A DNA stretch of 64,000 nt from Paenibacillus elgii NBRC 100335 (lineage in GTDB: Bacteria; Bacillota; Bacilli; Paenibacillales; NBRC-103111), in NCBI RefSeq assembly GCF_004000865.1, contig NZ_BIMB01000002.1, positions 62,001-126,000 of the forward strand. Reading direction: 5' to 3'. The notes under the pieces were generated by a model. That model saw only the letters and a list, made by a program, of their open reading frames with translations. It did not search any database and was not told the origin of the DNA. The position numbers and the translations under genes were made by a program. How positions within the stretch are numbered: the stretch's first letter is position 1; every line of letters starts with the position of its first letter. Below, one piece after another: positions 8,291 through 15,814 of this stretch.

Positions 8291-8691
8291 TCGTCTCGCC
8301 TCCTTTCTTGCAGCATTTCCGCCAAGATCTGCTCGAACGTCTGCCGCGTCTGCTCCGGATCGTTCTGCAGCCGGAAGCTCATTTCGATCGCCGCGCGGAA
8401 CGCTTGATGCAGACTGGCATCCGCGACCTGCTTCTTTTCGCCCTCCTGCACATCCGCTACGAACGTTCCTTTTCCCTGCACGGTTTGTATGAATCTGCGC
8501 TGCTCCAGATTTTGATAAGCCCGGTTTACCGTAATGACGCTGCAGGCCAGATCACTGGCGAGCGACCGGATGGAAGGAAGCGGCGTCCCCGGTTTAAGCT
8601 GGCCGCTCACGATGAACGATATCAGCTGCTGTTCAATTTGATGATAGATCGGCTCCCGGCTATGTTCCGAGATGTGTATCGGTAGCTGTAT
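8287..8691 (-). CDS. GntR family regulator (YtrA subfamily), apparent ATA start
   Basis: A short GntR regulator of the YtrA subfamily: a winged HTH of about 70 residues plus a short dimerisation tail, 134 aa in all. The HTH reads PSIRSLASDLACSVITVNRA followed by YQNLEQRRFIQTVQGKGTFV. Family members begin just before the motif REPIYHQI. Here the only codon with correct spacing from the strong SD AAAGGAGG (8 bp) is ATA at 8691. No ATG, GTG or TTG is in frame between that SD and position 8871, where an in-frame start would make a 60-residue extension unlike the family and overlapping the upstream gene by about 120 bp. The next downstream in-frame GTG would remove much of the HTH domain. Either ATA initiates or the base is a sequencing error for ATG. 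A likely operator is the palindrome at 10004-10043. Confidence 0.82.
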   Translation of the reverse strand: MQLPIHISEHSREPIYHQIEQQLISFIVSGQLKPGTPLPSIRSLASDLACSVITVNRAYQNLEQRRFIQTVQGKGTFVADVQEGEKKQVADASLHQAFRAAIEMSFRLQNDPEQTRQTFEQILAEMLQERRRDE

Positions 8692-8753
8692 CGCTGCCGC
8701 CTCCTTTCTGAGAAGTCCGGTGAACGCCCGGCCGTTGTGCGATCGGACCGCTC

Positions 8754-9500
8754 CTAGGGAAGATCCTTGCGCGCAAGCCGGTACATCAAGCCCCGGTAGA
8801 ACCCCGCCACGCCAAGCACGGCCACAAGTACGGACAAGATCATGGCGACCGGCGGATTTCCCCGCACCCATTCAAACACCCATAAATAAACCGGTTGTCT
8901 AAAATACGAGTAGAACGTTAAGATTCCCGCAACGATCAGCAGCAGCCCCGTAAAAGAGCCGATAAGTATCGCTTTGCCGTTCGTTCCGAATTCCAGATAC
9001 GGATTGATGCCGCTGGCCGCAATGGCGTAGCCGACCCAGACAAACACAAAGGCGGCATACTCCGCCACGGACAGCACGCCTAGCAGAGCGGAACCGCTGA
9101 ACGTTACGAAAACGGAAACACAGACGAGCAGGGATATTCCAAGGCACATCATCATATACAGCATCCGGCTCCAGGCTACGACCTTAAGCGGAATGGCCCA
9201 CATCCGGAAAAAGCGCAGCCGCTTCAAAAACGGCTCCTCCGACACCAAGTAACCGAAAGAGATATATTCTCTGGAAAAAGCAAGCGCGCCGAGCGTAGGA
9301 ACGACGGCAATCAGCCATAAATCCACGGGAAAAGAAACGCCCGGCTGCATATTGCCGCGCTCGTCTCCCGCCAGCACGCGCACCATATCGTACGCCAGAA
9401 AGTACCCGATCAAGGCCGAGAACAGAACGTTGGCCAGCAGCGCAATATATTTATGTTTTAACTCATTCCATGCAATCCGGCAAGCATCACGCATGTCCAC
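8754..9500 (-). CDS. Multi-pass membrane protein, probable ABC exporter permease
   Basis: A 248-residue integral membrane protein with about six hydrophobic segments (near residues 17-35, 60-80, 105-140, 145-165, 180-200, 215-235). It starts IAWNELKHKYIALLANVLFS, the kind of N-terminus seen in ABC-2 type permeases of antibiotic exporters. It ends with basic residues. No catalytic motif is visible. It lies upstream of the GntR and ATPase genes on the same strand (62 bp to the GntR start) and downstream of a small-multidrug-export gene by 12 bp. I infer that it is the membrane partner of the ATPase. It could instead be an accessory membrane protein, so the functional call is tentative. Confidence 0.6.
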   Translation of the reverse strand: MDMRDACRIAWNELKHKYIALLANVLFSALIGYFLAYDMVRVLAGDERGNMQPGVSFPVDLWLIAVVPTLGALAFSREYISFGYLVSEEPFLKRLRFFRMWAIPLKVVAWSRMLYMMMCLGISLLVCVSVFVTFSGSALLGVLSVAEYAAFVFVWVGYAIAASGINPYLEFGTNGKAILIGSFTGLLLIVAGILTFYSYFRQPVYLWVFEWVRGNPPVAMILSVLVAVLGVAGFYRGLMYRLARKDLP

Positions 9501-9512
9501 TCACGCTCCAGA

Positions 9513-9983
9513 TTATTGATTCATGCGGGTCAGCCCGAAAAGATCGACGCCGTAAGCGGCGGCAGCGGCGAACAGGATTGTCCAGAACGCCAGCGAGCAC
9601 GTCATCCAGAACAGGACGGGGCCGCGCGGCGCTTTGAATAACATAGCGAATCCCGCCGCAATCTCCGTCCCGATCAGGATGGGACCGAGAAAGGCAAGGC
9701 CCGGCAGCCCGTACCGGACAAACAGGCGGTAGGCCCGCTCGCTTCGTTTGCTTTCGCTTGCTCCGCTGCGTTTGCTGCGCCATGCGTTCCAGCGGTCGAA
9801 CAAGAAAACGACGAGCAGCACGGTAATCCAATTCCCCAGAAAAGCCATAATCGTTGCGGCAACCGGGTTTAAGTTAAGCATGGCGATACCGAGCACTACG
9901 ACGAAAGCCGATTCCACCCAAGGCAGCGCCGCAAGAACGAAGACGGCAAGATAAGACCATTCTTTCAGAAATTCAGCAATCAT
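9513..9983 (-). CDS. Small multidrug export protein family (Sm_multidrug_ex)
   Basis: A 156-residue membrane protein of the small multi-drug export family, recognised from ALPWVESAFVVVLGIAMLNL, MAFLGNWITVLLV and VRYGLPGLAFLGPILIGTE. Four or five transmembrane segments are visible, with a basic cytoplasmic loop (about residues 65-88) in the middle. It is the first gene of the operon. The start at ATG 9983 follows AAGAGGAG. The biochemical role of this family is poorly known; export activity is suggested by name only. Having a GntR/ABC module downstream supports a drug or envelope stress role. The promoter region carries the 40-bp palindrome described separately. Confidence 0.72.
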   Translation of the reverse strand: MIAEFLKEWSYLAVFVLAALPWVESAFVVVLGIAMLNLNPVAATIMAFLGNWITVLLVVFLFDRWNAWRSKRSGASESKRSERAYRLFVRYGLPGLAFLGPILIGTEIAAGFAMLFKAPRGPVLFWMTCSLAFWTILFAAAAAYGVDLFGLTRMNQ

Positions 9984-10003
9984 GCAATACTCACTCCTCT
10001 TAG

Positions 10004-10043
10004 GTGTATAAGTGTATATATTAATATATACAGTATATCACCG
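10004..10043 (-). promoter_or_regulatory. Palindromic operator overlapping the operon promoter
   Basis: The core TGTATATATTAATATATACA (10013-10032) is a perfect 20-bp palindrome. It extends imperfectly to 40 bp, from GGTGTATA to TATATCACC. On the minus strand a -35 TTGACA (10058-10053) lies 15 bp from TATACT or 17 bp from TACTGT, so the palindrome covers the -10 region. AGTGTA/TACA(C/G)T half-sites resemble those used by YtrA-type GntR repressors. Autoregulation by the GntR protein at 8287-8691 is the simplest reading. Confidence 0.72.
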
Positions 10044-10083
10044 ATTGAAGCTTGTCAACGATCTGCCGTCCGGGAAACTAAAA

Positions 10084-10138
10084 AAGACACGTCCCGCGTT
10101 CAAAACGGTACGTGTCTTTTATCCGGTAAATTTTAATA
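10084..10138 (-). terminator. Terminator after the symporter gene
   Basis: On the minus strand AAAAGACACGT pairs with ACGTGTCTTTTT around a 17-nt loop, just past the symporter stop at 10145. The 5' flank (TACCGGA) and stem match the terminator at 7248-7315. Confidence 0.8.
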
Positions 10139-10144
10139 TCGCTG

Positions 10145-11623
10145 TTATACGTTTTCCACTCGCTGCGTTTGATGACCGACAGGCACACCCGAAGCTCGAA
10201 CTTCAGGTGTCCGGGAAACCGGCGGACGGTTCTCCCAGCACTCGACGTCTTCTAACCCCTCAATGCTGTCCTTGTAAAACACCGGATCAAGCCCGGCCTT
10301 CTTCTGCTTCATGTAATCCTGCAACGCTGCAAAAGCGATTTTGGACAGCCACAGGATCGCGATCAAGTTTACGATAACCATCAGGCCCATAAATAGATCG
10401 GCCAAATCCCATACCAATTGCACCTTCGCAACCGAGCCGAAGACGACCATGGCGATCGCGCCGAGCCGGTAGACCAGCAGCCATTTTTTGCTTGTGCTTA
10501 AAAATTGAATATTCGTTTCCCCGTAATAATAGTTGCCAATGAGCGCACCAAAGGCAAACAGGAACACAAAAATCGCAAGACAGCCTGATGCCCAAGAGCC
10601 GATGTGCTGGCTTAATGCCGCTTGTGAAAGCGCAATGCCGCTTAGCCCCGGTTGTTTGTACGCATCGGAGAGCAAAATAATAAACGCCGTGCTTGTACAG
10701 ACGATGAGTGTATCCGTTAATACGCCAAAGGCTTGAATCAAACCTTGTTTCACAGGATGACTTGTGGTTGCCGTTGCGGCAACATTCGGAGCGCTCCCCA
10801 TACCTGCTTCGTTCGAAAATAGCCCCCGCTTCGTTCCATGCATGAGAGCAGCGCCAATGGAACCGCCTGCGAATTGCTGAAAGCCAAACGCGTTCTTAAC
10901 AATAAGCGAAAGCACTTCCGGCATTTTGGTAATGTTGATCAGCACGACAAACAATGCAACGCCAATGTATAATACGGCCAGAATCATAACCTTGTATTCC
11001 GCCATTTTGGCAATACGCTTTACACCGCCGAAAATAATCACGGCGAACGCAATGGTCATGAGAATTCCCAACGTTAAACGATTCGTGCCGAATGCGTTCT
11101 CAAAGGCAATGGTAACCGTATTGGATTGCACGGAATTGAAAATAAAACCGAACGTAACGGTAATCAAAATGGCGAAGAACACGCCCATCCAGCGCTGCTT
11201 TAAGCCTTTCTCCATATAATAGGACGGGCCGCCGCGGAAGCCAAGCTTATCTTTCGTTTTGTAGACCTGCGCCAGCGTGCTTTCAACAAAGCTCGATGCC
11301 GAACTGATGATGGCAATAATCCACATCCAGAAGACGGCCCCCGGACCGCCTAACGCTATGGCAATGGCAATCCCCGTAATGTTGCCCGTTCCCACGCGGG
11401 CGGCCATCCCGATAGCGAACGCCTGAAAAGGGGAAATGTCGTCTTTGGAGGAGCCGGACTTCCCTTCCTTTAAAACGCGCACCATCTCTTTCAGCATGCG
11501 GACCTGCAGGAATTTCAATTTAAACGTGAAATAAAGTCCCGCAGCAACGAGCAGCACAATCAATAATTTTCCCCAGAAAAATTCGTTGATTTCGCCAACA
11601 ATACTCTGCAGCAATTCTTGCAT
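10145..11623 (-). CDS. glnT: Alanine/glycine:cation symporter family, probable sodium:glutamine symporter
   Basis: A sodium-coupled amino acid importer of the AGCS family, 492 residues with about 10-11 membrane helices. Family marks are FAIGMAARVGTGNITGIAIA, SSFVESTLAQVYK, GGPSYYMEKGLK and the conserved LFSNEAGMGSAPNVAATA. AGCS members usually carry alanine or glycine. Here the gene is 27 bp downstream of a glutaminase gene, as in the Bacillus subtilis glsA-glnT operon, so glutamine is the likely substrate. The C-terminal tail after about residue 455 is hydrophilic and charged, rich in Glu and Arg. It is the last gene before a terminator. The family is certain and the substrate inferred from context. 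Confidence 0.85.
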   Translation of the reverse strand: MQELLQSIVGEINEFFWGKLLIVLLVAAGLYFTFKLKFLQVRMLKEMVRVLKEGKSGSSKDDISPFQAFAIGMAARVGTGNITGIAIAIALGGPGAVFWMWIIAIISSASSFVESTLAQVYKTKDKLGFRGGPSYYMEKGLKQRWMGVFFAILITVTFGFIFNSVQSNTVTIAFENAFGTNRLTLGILMTIAFAVIIFGGVKRIAKMAEYKVMILAVLYIGVALFVVLINITKMPEVLSLIVKNAFGFQQFAGGSIGAALMHGTKRGLFSNEAGMGSAPNVAATATTSHPVKQGLIQAFGVLTDTLIVCTSTAFIILLSDAYKQPGLSGIALSQAALSQHIGSWASGCLAIFVFLFAFGALIGNYYYGETNIQFLSTSKKWLLVYRLGAIAMVVFGSVAKVQLVWDLADLFMGLMVIVNLIAILWLSKIAFAALQDYMKQKKAGLDPVFYKDSIEGLEDVECWENRPPVSRTPEVRASGVPVGHQTQRVENV

Positions 11624-11650
11624 ACCTTCACCCCATAATTTAATATATGT

Positions 11651-12643
11651 TTAAAAAATGCTGAGATCCCAATTTTGCGCAATGTGCTGCAAAAGCTTCA
11701 CGCCGGCCACGCTGTTGCCATGGCTGTCAATTGCCGGCCCGTAAATTCCGATGCCGCAGCCGTCCCGAAACAACGCTTCCGGCCGGCTTCGCGGGGGCAC
11801 CAGTGCCATAATTCCGCCGGAAACTCCGCTCTTTGCCGGCAATCCGACGAACGCGGCGAATTTTCCCGAGGCATTGTACATGCCGCAAGTGAGCATCAAG
11901 CTTTTAGTTAATCTGGCGATGTCCTTCGGAATCAGTTGCTTTTTGGAGACCGGATGGCAGCCGTCCAAGGCCAGAATCAACCCGATCATGGCAATGTCCT
12001 GAATATCCGTTTCGATCGAGCATTGCTTGAAATACACTTCCAAAGCATGCTCAACCTCGACCTCCAGATAGCCTGTCTCGCTCAAATAGTAGGCCAAAGC
12101 CCGATTGCGGTGCCCCGTTTTGCACTCAGATTGAAATACTTCTTCATTCACCGCCGGACGTTTGCCCAGCATGTTTTCCAGCAGGCTGAAAAAAGAATCC
12201 ATCTTCTGCTGCGGCGATTCGCCGGGAAGCAGAGAGGCTACGGTAATGGCGCCGGCGTTTATCATCGGATTAAACGGCTTCCCCGGTTTATGCAGCTCCA
12301 ACCGGAGCATCGAGTTGAAAGGATCTCCGGTCGGCTCCAGATCAACCCGCTCCAACACATAGGGAACACCCCGATGCAGACAGGCTGCAATAAAGCTGAT
12401 CACTTTAGAGATGCTCTGCATCGTGAAAGAAACGTTGGTATCGCCCGAAGTGGCGGCGATCCCGTCCGGCCCTGCAATACAGATGCCCAAATGGGACGGA
12501 TTGGCTCTTGCCAATGCGGGAATATATGCCGCACATTGCCCTTCCGCGGCAAAAGAGCGGTAATGGTTCACCCATTCATCCAGGCGATCCAACTGTTGGC
12601 GCTCCGTTTGAGCTTCATACGATCTTGTGATATCTCCAATCAT
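11651..12643 (-). CDS. glsA: Glutaminase A
   Basis: Hydrolyses L-glutamine to glutamate and ammonia in the cytoplasm. The 330-residue protein has the serine-dependent beta-lactamase-like fold of this family. The catalytic S-x-x-K is in FTMQSISKVISF, with NPMINAGAI, the YY-type motif region ALAYYLSETG, MLTCGMYNASGKFA and GLPAKSGVSGGI all present. I start at ATG 12643, behind CGGAG. A more upstream in-frame start (12727) would add a 28-residue tail not seen in the family. The symporter gene follows after 27 bp, giving an import-and-deamidate pair. No regulator of the GlnKL type lies beside it. Confidence 0.93.
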   Translation of the reverse strand: MIGDITRSYEAQTERQQLDRLDEWVNHYRSFAAEGQCAAYIPALARANPSHLGICIAGPDGIAATSGDTNVSFTMQSISKVISFIAACLHRGVPYVLERVDLEPTGDPFNSMLRLELHKPGKPFNPMINAGAITVASLLPGESPQQKMDSFFSLLENMLGKRPAVNEEVFQSECKTGHRNRALAYYLSETGYLEVEVEHALEVYFKQCSIETDIQDIAMIGLILALDGCHPVSKKQLIPKDIARLTKSLMLTCGMYNASGKFAAFVGLPAKSGVSGGIMALVPPRSRPEALFRDGCGIGIYGPAIDSHGNSVAGVKLLQHIAQNWDLSIF

Positions 12644-12870
12644 ATGCAATTCTCCGTTCCAACTGTGGCTTATAAACGAAAACGCTTTCAACTGGTTTTC
12701 AAAACTGTGATTTATTTTACTTTTCATACTACAAAATAAAACGGGAAACTACAGCGCGCGATAAATTATCTTTTGGGAAGGGAGGAAAAAGCAGACAATC
12801 CGGGCACGACAAAATAGACGCAGTCCGCTCCTCGCGAATGCGCCTATCCATTATTTGAAAACCTATACAT

Positions 12871-12900
12871 TTACATTTTTGAGCTTTTTCGGGGTATAAT
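12871..12900 (+). promoter_or_regulatory. Probable promoter of the 32-residue small gene
   Basis: A perfect -10 TATAAT (12895-12900) is preceded by TTACAT (12871-12876) at 18 bp. The -35 is weak. The next gene downstream on this strand is the small ORF at 13003. Confidence 0.4.
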
Positions 12901-13002
12901 AGATTAAACAAGCCCCAGCCATGCAAGAAGGATATTTGACACCGTATAGCGCCACGGAATACATCGCAAGCTGATTCTCTCATTCCAAGGAGGAGCCGTC
13001 CC

Positions 13003-13101
13003 ATGTCAGACTATCAAATCCGCTTATTGAAAGCGTTCTCCCTGCTGCTGTTTCTTCTATTAGTGATGGGCATCGAATATTACCGCCAGCTTCACGGTTG
13101 A
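13003..13101 (+). CDS. Small single-pass membrane protein (32 aa)
   Basis: A 32-residue ORF begins MSDYQIRLLKAF and continues with a hydrophobic stretch (SLLLFLLLVMGI, residues 12-24). It ends EYYRQLHG with TGA at 13099-13101. It follows an excellent SD, CAAGGAGGAG, 8 bp before ATG 13003. A promoter-like TATAAT at 12895-12900 lies upstream. The last 10 bp overlap the end of sdaAA tail to tail. I do not recognise a family. The N-terminal amphipathic, basic segment and lone helix are typical of bacterial small membrane proteins. It may be a real gene that automated callers miss. Function unknown. Confidence 0.6.
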   Translation: MSDYQIRLLKAFSLLLFLLLVMGIEYYRQLHG

Positions 13102-14009
13102 ACAGGCTCCTTCTGCTCGTCCGTCCCGCTTCGCTTACGAGCGCGGAGCTGCTCCGTCAGCTTCCGCCCAGTCGGCGTCTGCGCCAGTCCGCCAAGCGCC
13201 GTCTCTCGGTGCTCGCGCGGCATCGCCCGGCCGACCGACAGCATGACGCCGATCACTTCGTCCGACGGAATGACACTGCGCACACCAGCCAGCGCCATGT
13301 CGGCAGCGGCGAGCGCATTGACGGCGCCCAGCCCGTTGCGCACGATGCACGGAATTTCCACAAGTCCGGCAACCGGGTCGCAGATGAGGCCGAGCGTATT
13401 TTTCAGCGCCAAGCCGACCGCATGCATCGCCTGCTCCGGGCTGCCGCCACGCATTTCGACCAGCGCGCCCGCCGCCATCCCGATGGCGGAGCCGACCTCG
13501 GCCTGACAACCGCCCTCCGCTCCGGAAATGGACGAGTTGTTGGCGATGACATACCCGATCGCTCCCGCGCAAAACAGTCCTTCGACCAGCTTCTCGTCCG
13601 GCCAGCCGAACCGTTCCTGCGAGCTGACGAATACGCCGGGGATAATGCCGCAGGAGCCCGCCGTCGGCGTCGCCACCACGCGGCCCATCGATGCGTTCAC
13701 TTCCGATACGGCAAGCGCATAGGCCATTGCCTTGCACGCTTCCTGACCGGAGGAAGGATCGCCGCTCGCCGCGAAGGAAGCGACCCGGCCGGCGTCGCCG
13801 CCCGTCAGTCCGCTCCGCGAAACCGTCGGCTGTTCGATGCCCCGCCGCACCGCTTCTTTCATCGTTTGATAATACTCTGCCATCTGGCGGATGACCCGCT
13901 CCCTCGTCTCGCCGGTTTCTTTCACCTGCTCCTCAATCATGAGGCTCGCGACCGTCTTCGATTCCGAGCGGCATAGTTCGGCCAGCTGCCGCAGCGTTTG
14001 AAATCTCAT
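13092..14009 (-). CDS. sdaAA: L-serine dehydratase (iron-sulfur) alpha subunit
   Basis: Catalytic subunit of the [4Fe-4S]-dependent L-serine deaminase, which converts serine to pyruvate and ammonia. The 305 residues show the family motifs ATPTAGSCGIIPGVFVSS, NNSSISGAEGGCQAEVGSA, the cluster region GLICDPVAGLVEIPCIVRN and the C-terminal TPTGRKLTEQLRA. Cysteines in GSCG, DPVAG-LVEIPC and GGCQAE fit the cluster ligands. The start overlaps the sdaAB stop by 4 bp, so the two subunits are coupled. The pair lies downstream of gcvH on the same strand, possibly under the glycine riboswitch at 15425-15655. The last 28 residues are basic and extend slightly past the usual end. Confidence 0.93.
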   Translation of the reverse strand: MRFQTLRQLAELCRSESKTVASLMIEEQVKETGETRERVIRQMAEYYQTMKEAVRRGIEQPTVSRSGLTGGDAGRVASFAASGDPSSGQEACKAMAYALAVSEVNASMGRVVATPTAGSCGIIPGVFVSSQERFGWPDEKLVEGLFCAGAIGYVIANNSSISGAEGGCQAEVGSAIGMAAGALVEMRGGSPEQAMHAVGLALKNTLGLICDPVAGLVEIPCIVRNGLGAVNALAAADMALAGVRSVIPSDEVIGVMLSVGRAMPREHRETALGGLAQTPTGRKLTEQLRARKRSGTDEQKEPVQP

Positions 14010-14689
14010 GCTCTTCCGCTCCTTTGTGCCAAATCGATGATCGTCGCGTCCGTCACGTCCGGCAGCAGGCGAATGGACTCCAGCATGCCCTCCGGCGGAG
14101 CCGAATCCATCTCGATAACCGTCATCGCTTCGCCTTGACGACCCTTGCGGTCGACATCCATAAACCCGATATTGACTCCCGCCTCGCTGACGACCTTCGT
14201 AATCGAGGCGAGAATTCCCGTGCGGTCCGAATGCTTGATCACCAGCATCGGGTACTGCCCTGTGCAGCTGACATCAAAGCCGTTCAGCGAATGAATCTCA
14301 ATGTTGCCCCCGCCGATGGAAGCGCCCAATACCTCCGCATGGCGATCGCCCACCCACAGCTCGATTTTGGCCGAGTTCGGATGAGGCGCGGCTCCGGTAC
14401 TCGGCTCGAATGTAATCTCCATGCCGAGCGCCCGGGCTTCCTCCAGCACATGCGGAATGCGGGGATCGTCCGTATCGTAGTCGAGCAGCCCTCCGGCAAT
14501 CGCCAGATCCGTGCCGTGGCCCCAATACGTCTCCGCGAACGACTCGTACAGAAGCACGCGGGCTTTCTCCGGCCTGCAGCCGAGAAGCTGCCGCGCCACA
14601 CGGCCGATGCGAACCGCACCGGCCGTATGGGAGCTGGACGGACCGACCATCGCCGGACCGATAATCGTAAATACATGCTTAAAGCGCAT
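14006..14689 (-). CDS. sdaAB: L-serine dehydratase (iron-sulfur) beta subunit
   Basis: Regulatory and structural partner of SdaAA, 227 residues. The N-terminal SDH-beta domain has the hallmark IGPAMVGPSSSHTAGAVRIG. The C-terminal part (about residues 148-220) is an ACT domain, MLVIKHSDRTGILASITKVV onward, which in this enzyme class mediates allosteric serine sensing. It starts at ATG 14689 behind AAAGAAGG. It lies 81 bp downstream of gcvH with no clear terminator between, and overlaps sdaAA by 4 bp. Confidence 0.93.
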   Translation of the reverse strand: MRFKHVFTIIGPAMVGPSSSHTAGAVRIGRVARQLLGCRPEKARVLLYESFAETYWGHGTDLAIAGGLLDYDTDDPRIPHVLEEARALGMEITFEPSTGAAPHPNSAKIELWVGDRHAEVLGASIGGGNIEIHSLNGFDVSCTGQYPMLVIKHSDRTGILASITKVVSEAGVNIGFMDVDRKGRQGEAMTVIEMDSAPPEGMLESIRLLPDVTDATIIDLAQRSGRA

Positions 14690-14770
14690 TGGACATACCT
14701 TCTTTCAACGGTTCGTCCGCTTTGACCGCCGGTTTGTGTTCCTTACGATACTTCCCGCTTGGCCGGACGG

Positions 14771-15169
14771 TTAGTCCTGGCTTGAGACGAAATCGCCGTA
14801 GGCTTCAGCGGTAAGCAAGCTCTCCAGCGCTTGGGCGATCTCCCCGTCGATTTCCACTTCCACGATCCAGCCGGCGCCGTACGGCTCGCTGTTGACCAGC
14901 TCCGGCGAATCGAGCAGCGCTTCGTTCACCTTCGTCACCGTCCCTGCGACCGGGCTGAACAGATCGGATACCGTCTTGACGGATTCGATCGTTCCCATCG
15001 GCGCATGCGCTTCCAGCTTGGCTCCAAGCTTCGGCAGCTCGACGAACACGATGTCCCCAAGCTGATGCTGGGCAAAATCCGTAATGCCGATCCGCACGGA
15101 CGTCGCCCCGATCTTTTCCGCCCATTCATGCTCTTCCGTATAACGCAATCCCGCTTTCACTTCACTCAT
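14771..15169 (-). CDS. gcvH: Glycine cleavage system H protein
   Basis: The lipoyl-carrying shuttle protein of glycine cleavage, 132 residues. It passes the aminomethyl group from the P protein to the T protein. The lipoylated lysine lies in IESVKTVSDLFSPVAG, in the usual place at about residue 68. The N-terminus SEVKAGLRYTEEHEW is typical. The start is ATG 15169 behind AAAAGGG; an in-frame codon at 15220 would add 17 unneeded residues. A tandem glycine riboswitch with its terminator lies about 255 bp upstream on the same strand. It is split from gcvT-gcvPA-gcvPB, which run the other way under their own riboswitch. That leaves it with sdaAB-sdaAA downstream as possible co-transcribed genes. 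Confidence 0.95.
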   Translation of the reverse strand: MSEVKAGLRYTEEHEWAEKIGATSVRIGITDFAQHQLGDIVFVELPKLGAKLEAHAPMGTIESVKTVSDLFSPVAGTVTKVNEALLDSPELVNSEPYGAGWIVEVEIDGEIAQALESLLTAEAYGDFVSSQD

Positions 15170-15424
15170 CGTCAGCACCCTTTTCTCGTGGAATGAATAG
15201 ATCCCTATCACTTTGAACATACGGACAGCAGCATGACGGCGGCTCTGCCCCTATCTTCTTTCCGCTCCGCCTTGCTTGCCGTCCGGCAAAGCGGCTTGCT
15301 TTCTCTTAGCGTATCCGCCGATACCGGCGCTTTATCCGCGTCTGCCGAAACGCCAGCCGCGCCATGACCGGGTAAAGCGCTTCCACTCAGATTGTCCGGC
15401 TGCACCCGCTTGCCCGCAAACGCC

Positions 15425-15655
15425 AAAAAAGGACAGAAAAAGGCATCTCGCCTTGTTCTCTGTCCCGGGTACCTGAGAGTTTAGGGCCGCTCGTCGCGCC
15501 GTTACCCCTTTGGTGGCTTACGCTCTCTCCAGAGGCGCGTCGGATGGCGGTACGTTTACCTGAGAGATTAATCGCCATTCGGCAGGTTTGGCGACTTGCT
15601 CCTTCGGTGCCTTGCGCGGGCTTATCGCAGCCGCTCCGGTCTCTCCCAACCATCG
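15425..15655 (-). ncRNA. Tandem glycine riboswitch with terminator, upstream of gcvH
   Basis: Two consecutive gcvT-type aptamers can be read on the minus strand. Each has a GAGAG-type P1 arm, a conserved CACC(G/A)AAGG core and a closing CTCTCAGG(T/C) block. Aptamer 1 runs from about 15650 to 15550 (GGGAGAGACC to AATCTCTCAGGT). Aptamer 2 runs from about 15545 to 15465 (CTCTGGAGAG to AACTCTCAGGTAC). The expression platform is a hairpin with GGACAGA arms followed by a T run (15466-15425), whose 5' arm overlaps the end of aptamer 2. This fits transcriptional ON control by glycine. About 255 nt of leader without an evident gene lie between it and gcvH. Confidence 0.93.
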
Positions 15656-15689
15656 TCATTCGCTGTATTTCACATCTCCTTCAAGAGTA

Positions 15690-15712
15690 ATTCAACCGGG
15701 TAGGGATGTCAA
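15690..15712 (-). promoter_or_regulatory. Promoter for the gcvH riboswitch transcript
   Basis: On the minus strand -35 TTGACA (15712-15707) is followed after 17 bp by TACTCT. The -10 is imperfect, but the position about 35 bp before the first aptamer is right. Confidence 0.5.
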
Positions 15713-15746
15713 GAATCCGCATCAAAATGTTGCCTGACGTTTACGG

Positions 15747-15776
15747 TTGACACAGGCCTGCTATTTAGAGTATTAA
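15747..15776 (+). promoter_or_regulatory. Promoter for the gcvT riboswitch transcript
   Basis: -35 TTGACA (15747-15752) and -10 TATTAA (15771-15776) are separated by 18 bp, about 45 bp before the first aptamer of the rightward riboswitch. It diverges from the gcvH promoter. Confidence 0.6.
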
Positions 15777-15814
15777 TGAATATAGAGCTATACAACCGAA
15801 TAACGCGGATGAAC

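Noticed and set aside
12729-13004. 91-codon frame upstream of the glutaminase gene
   Set aside because: It runs through the TATAAT promoter region opposite the 32-residue gene and has no plausible SD.
15208-15426. 72-codon frame in the gcvH leader
   Set aside because: No SD, biased composition and a position between riboswitch terminator and gene. It is treated as untranslated leader.
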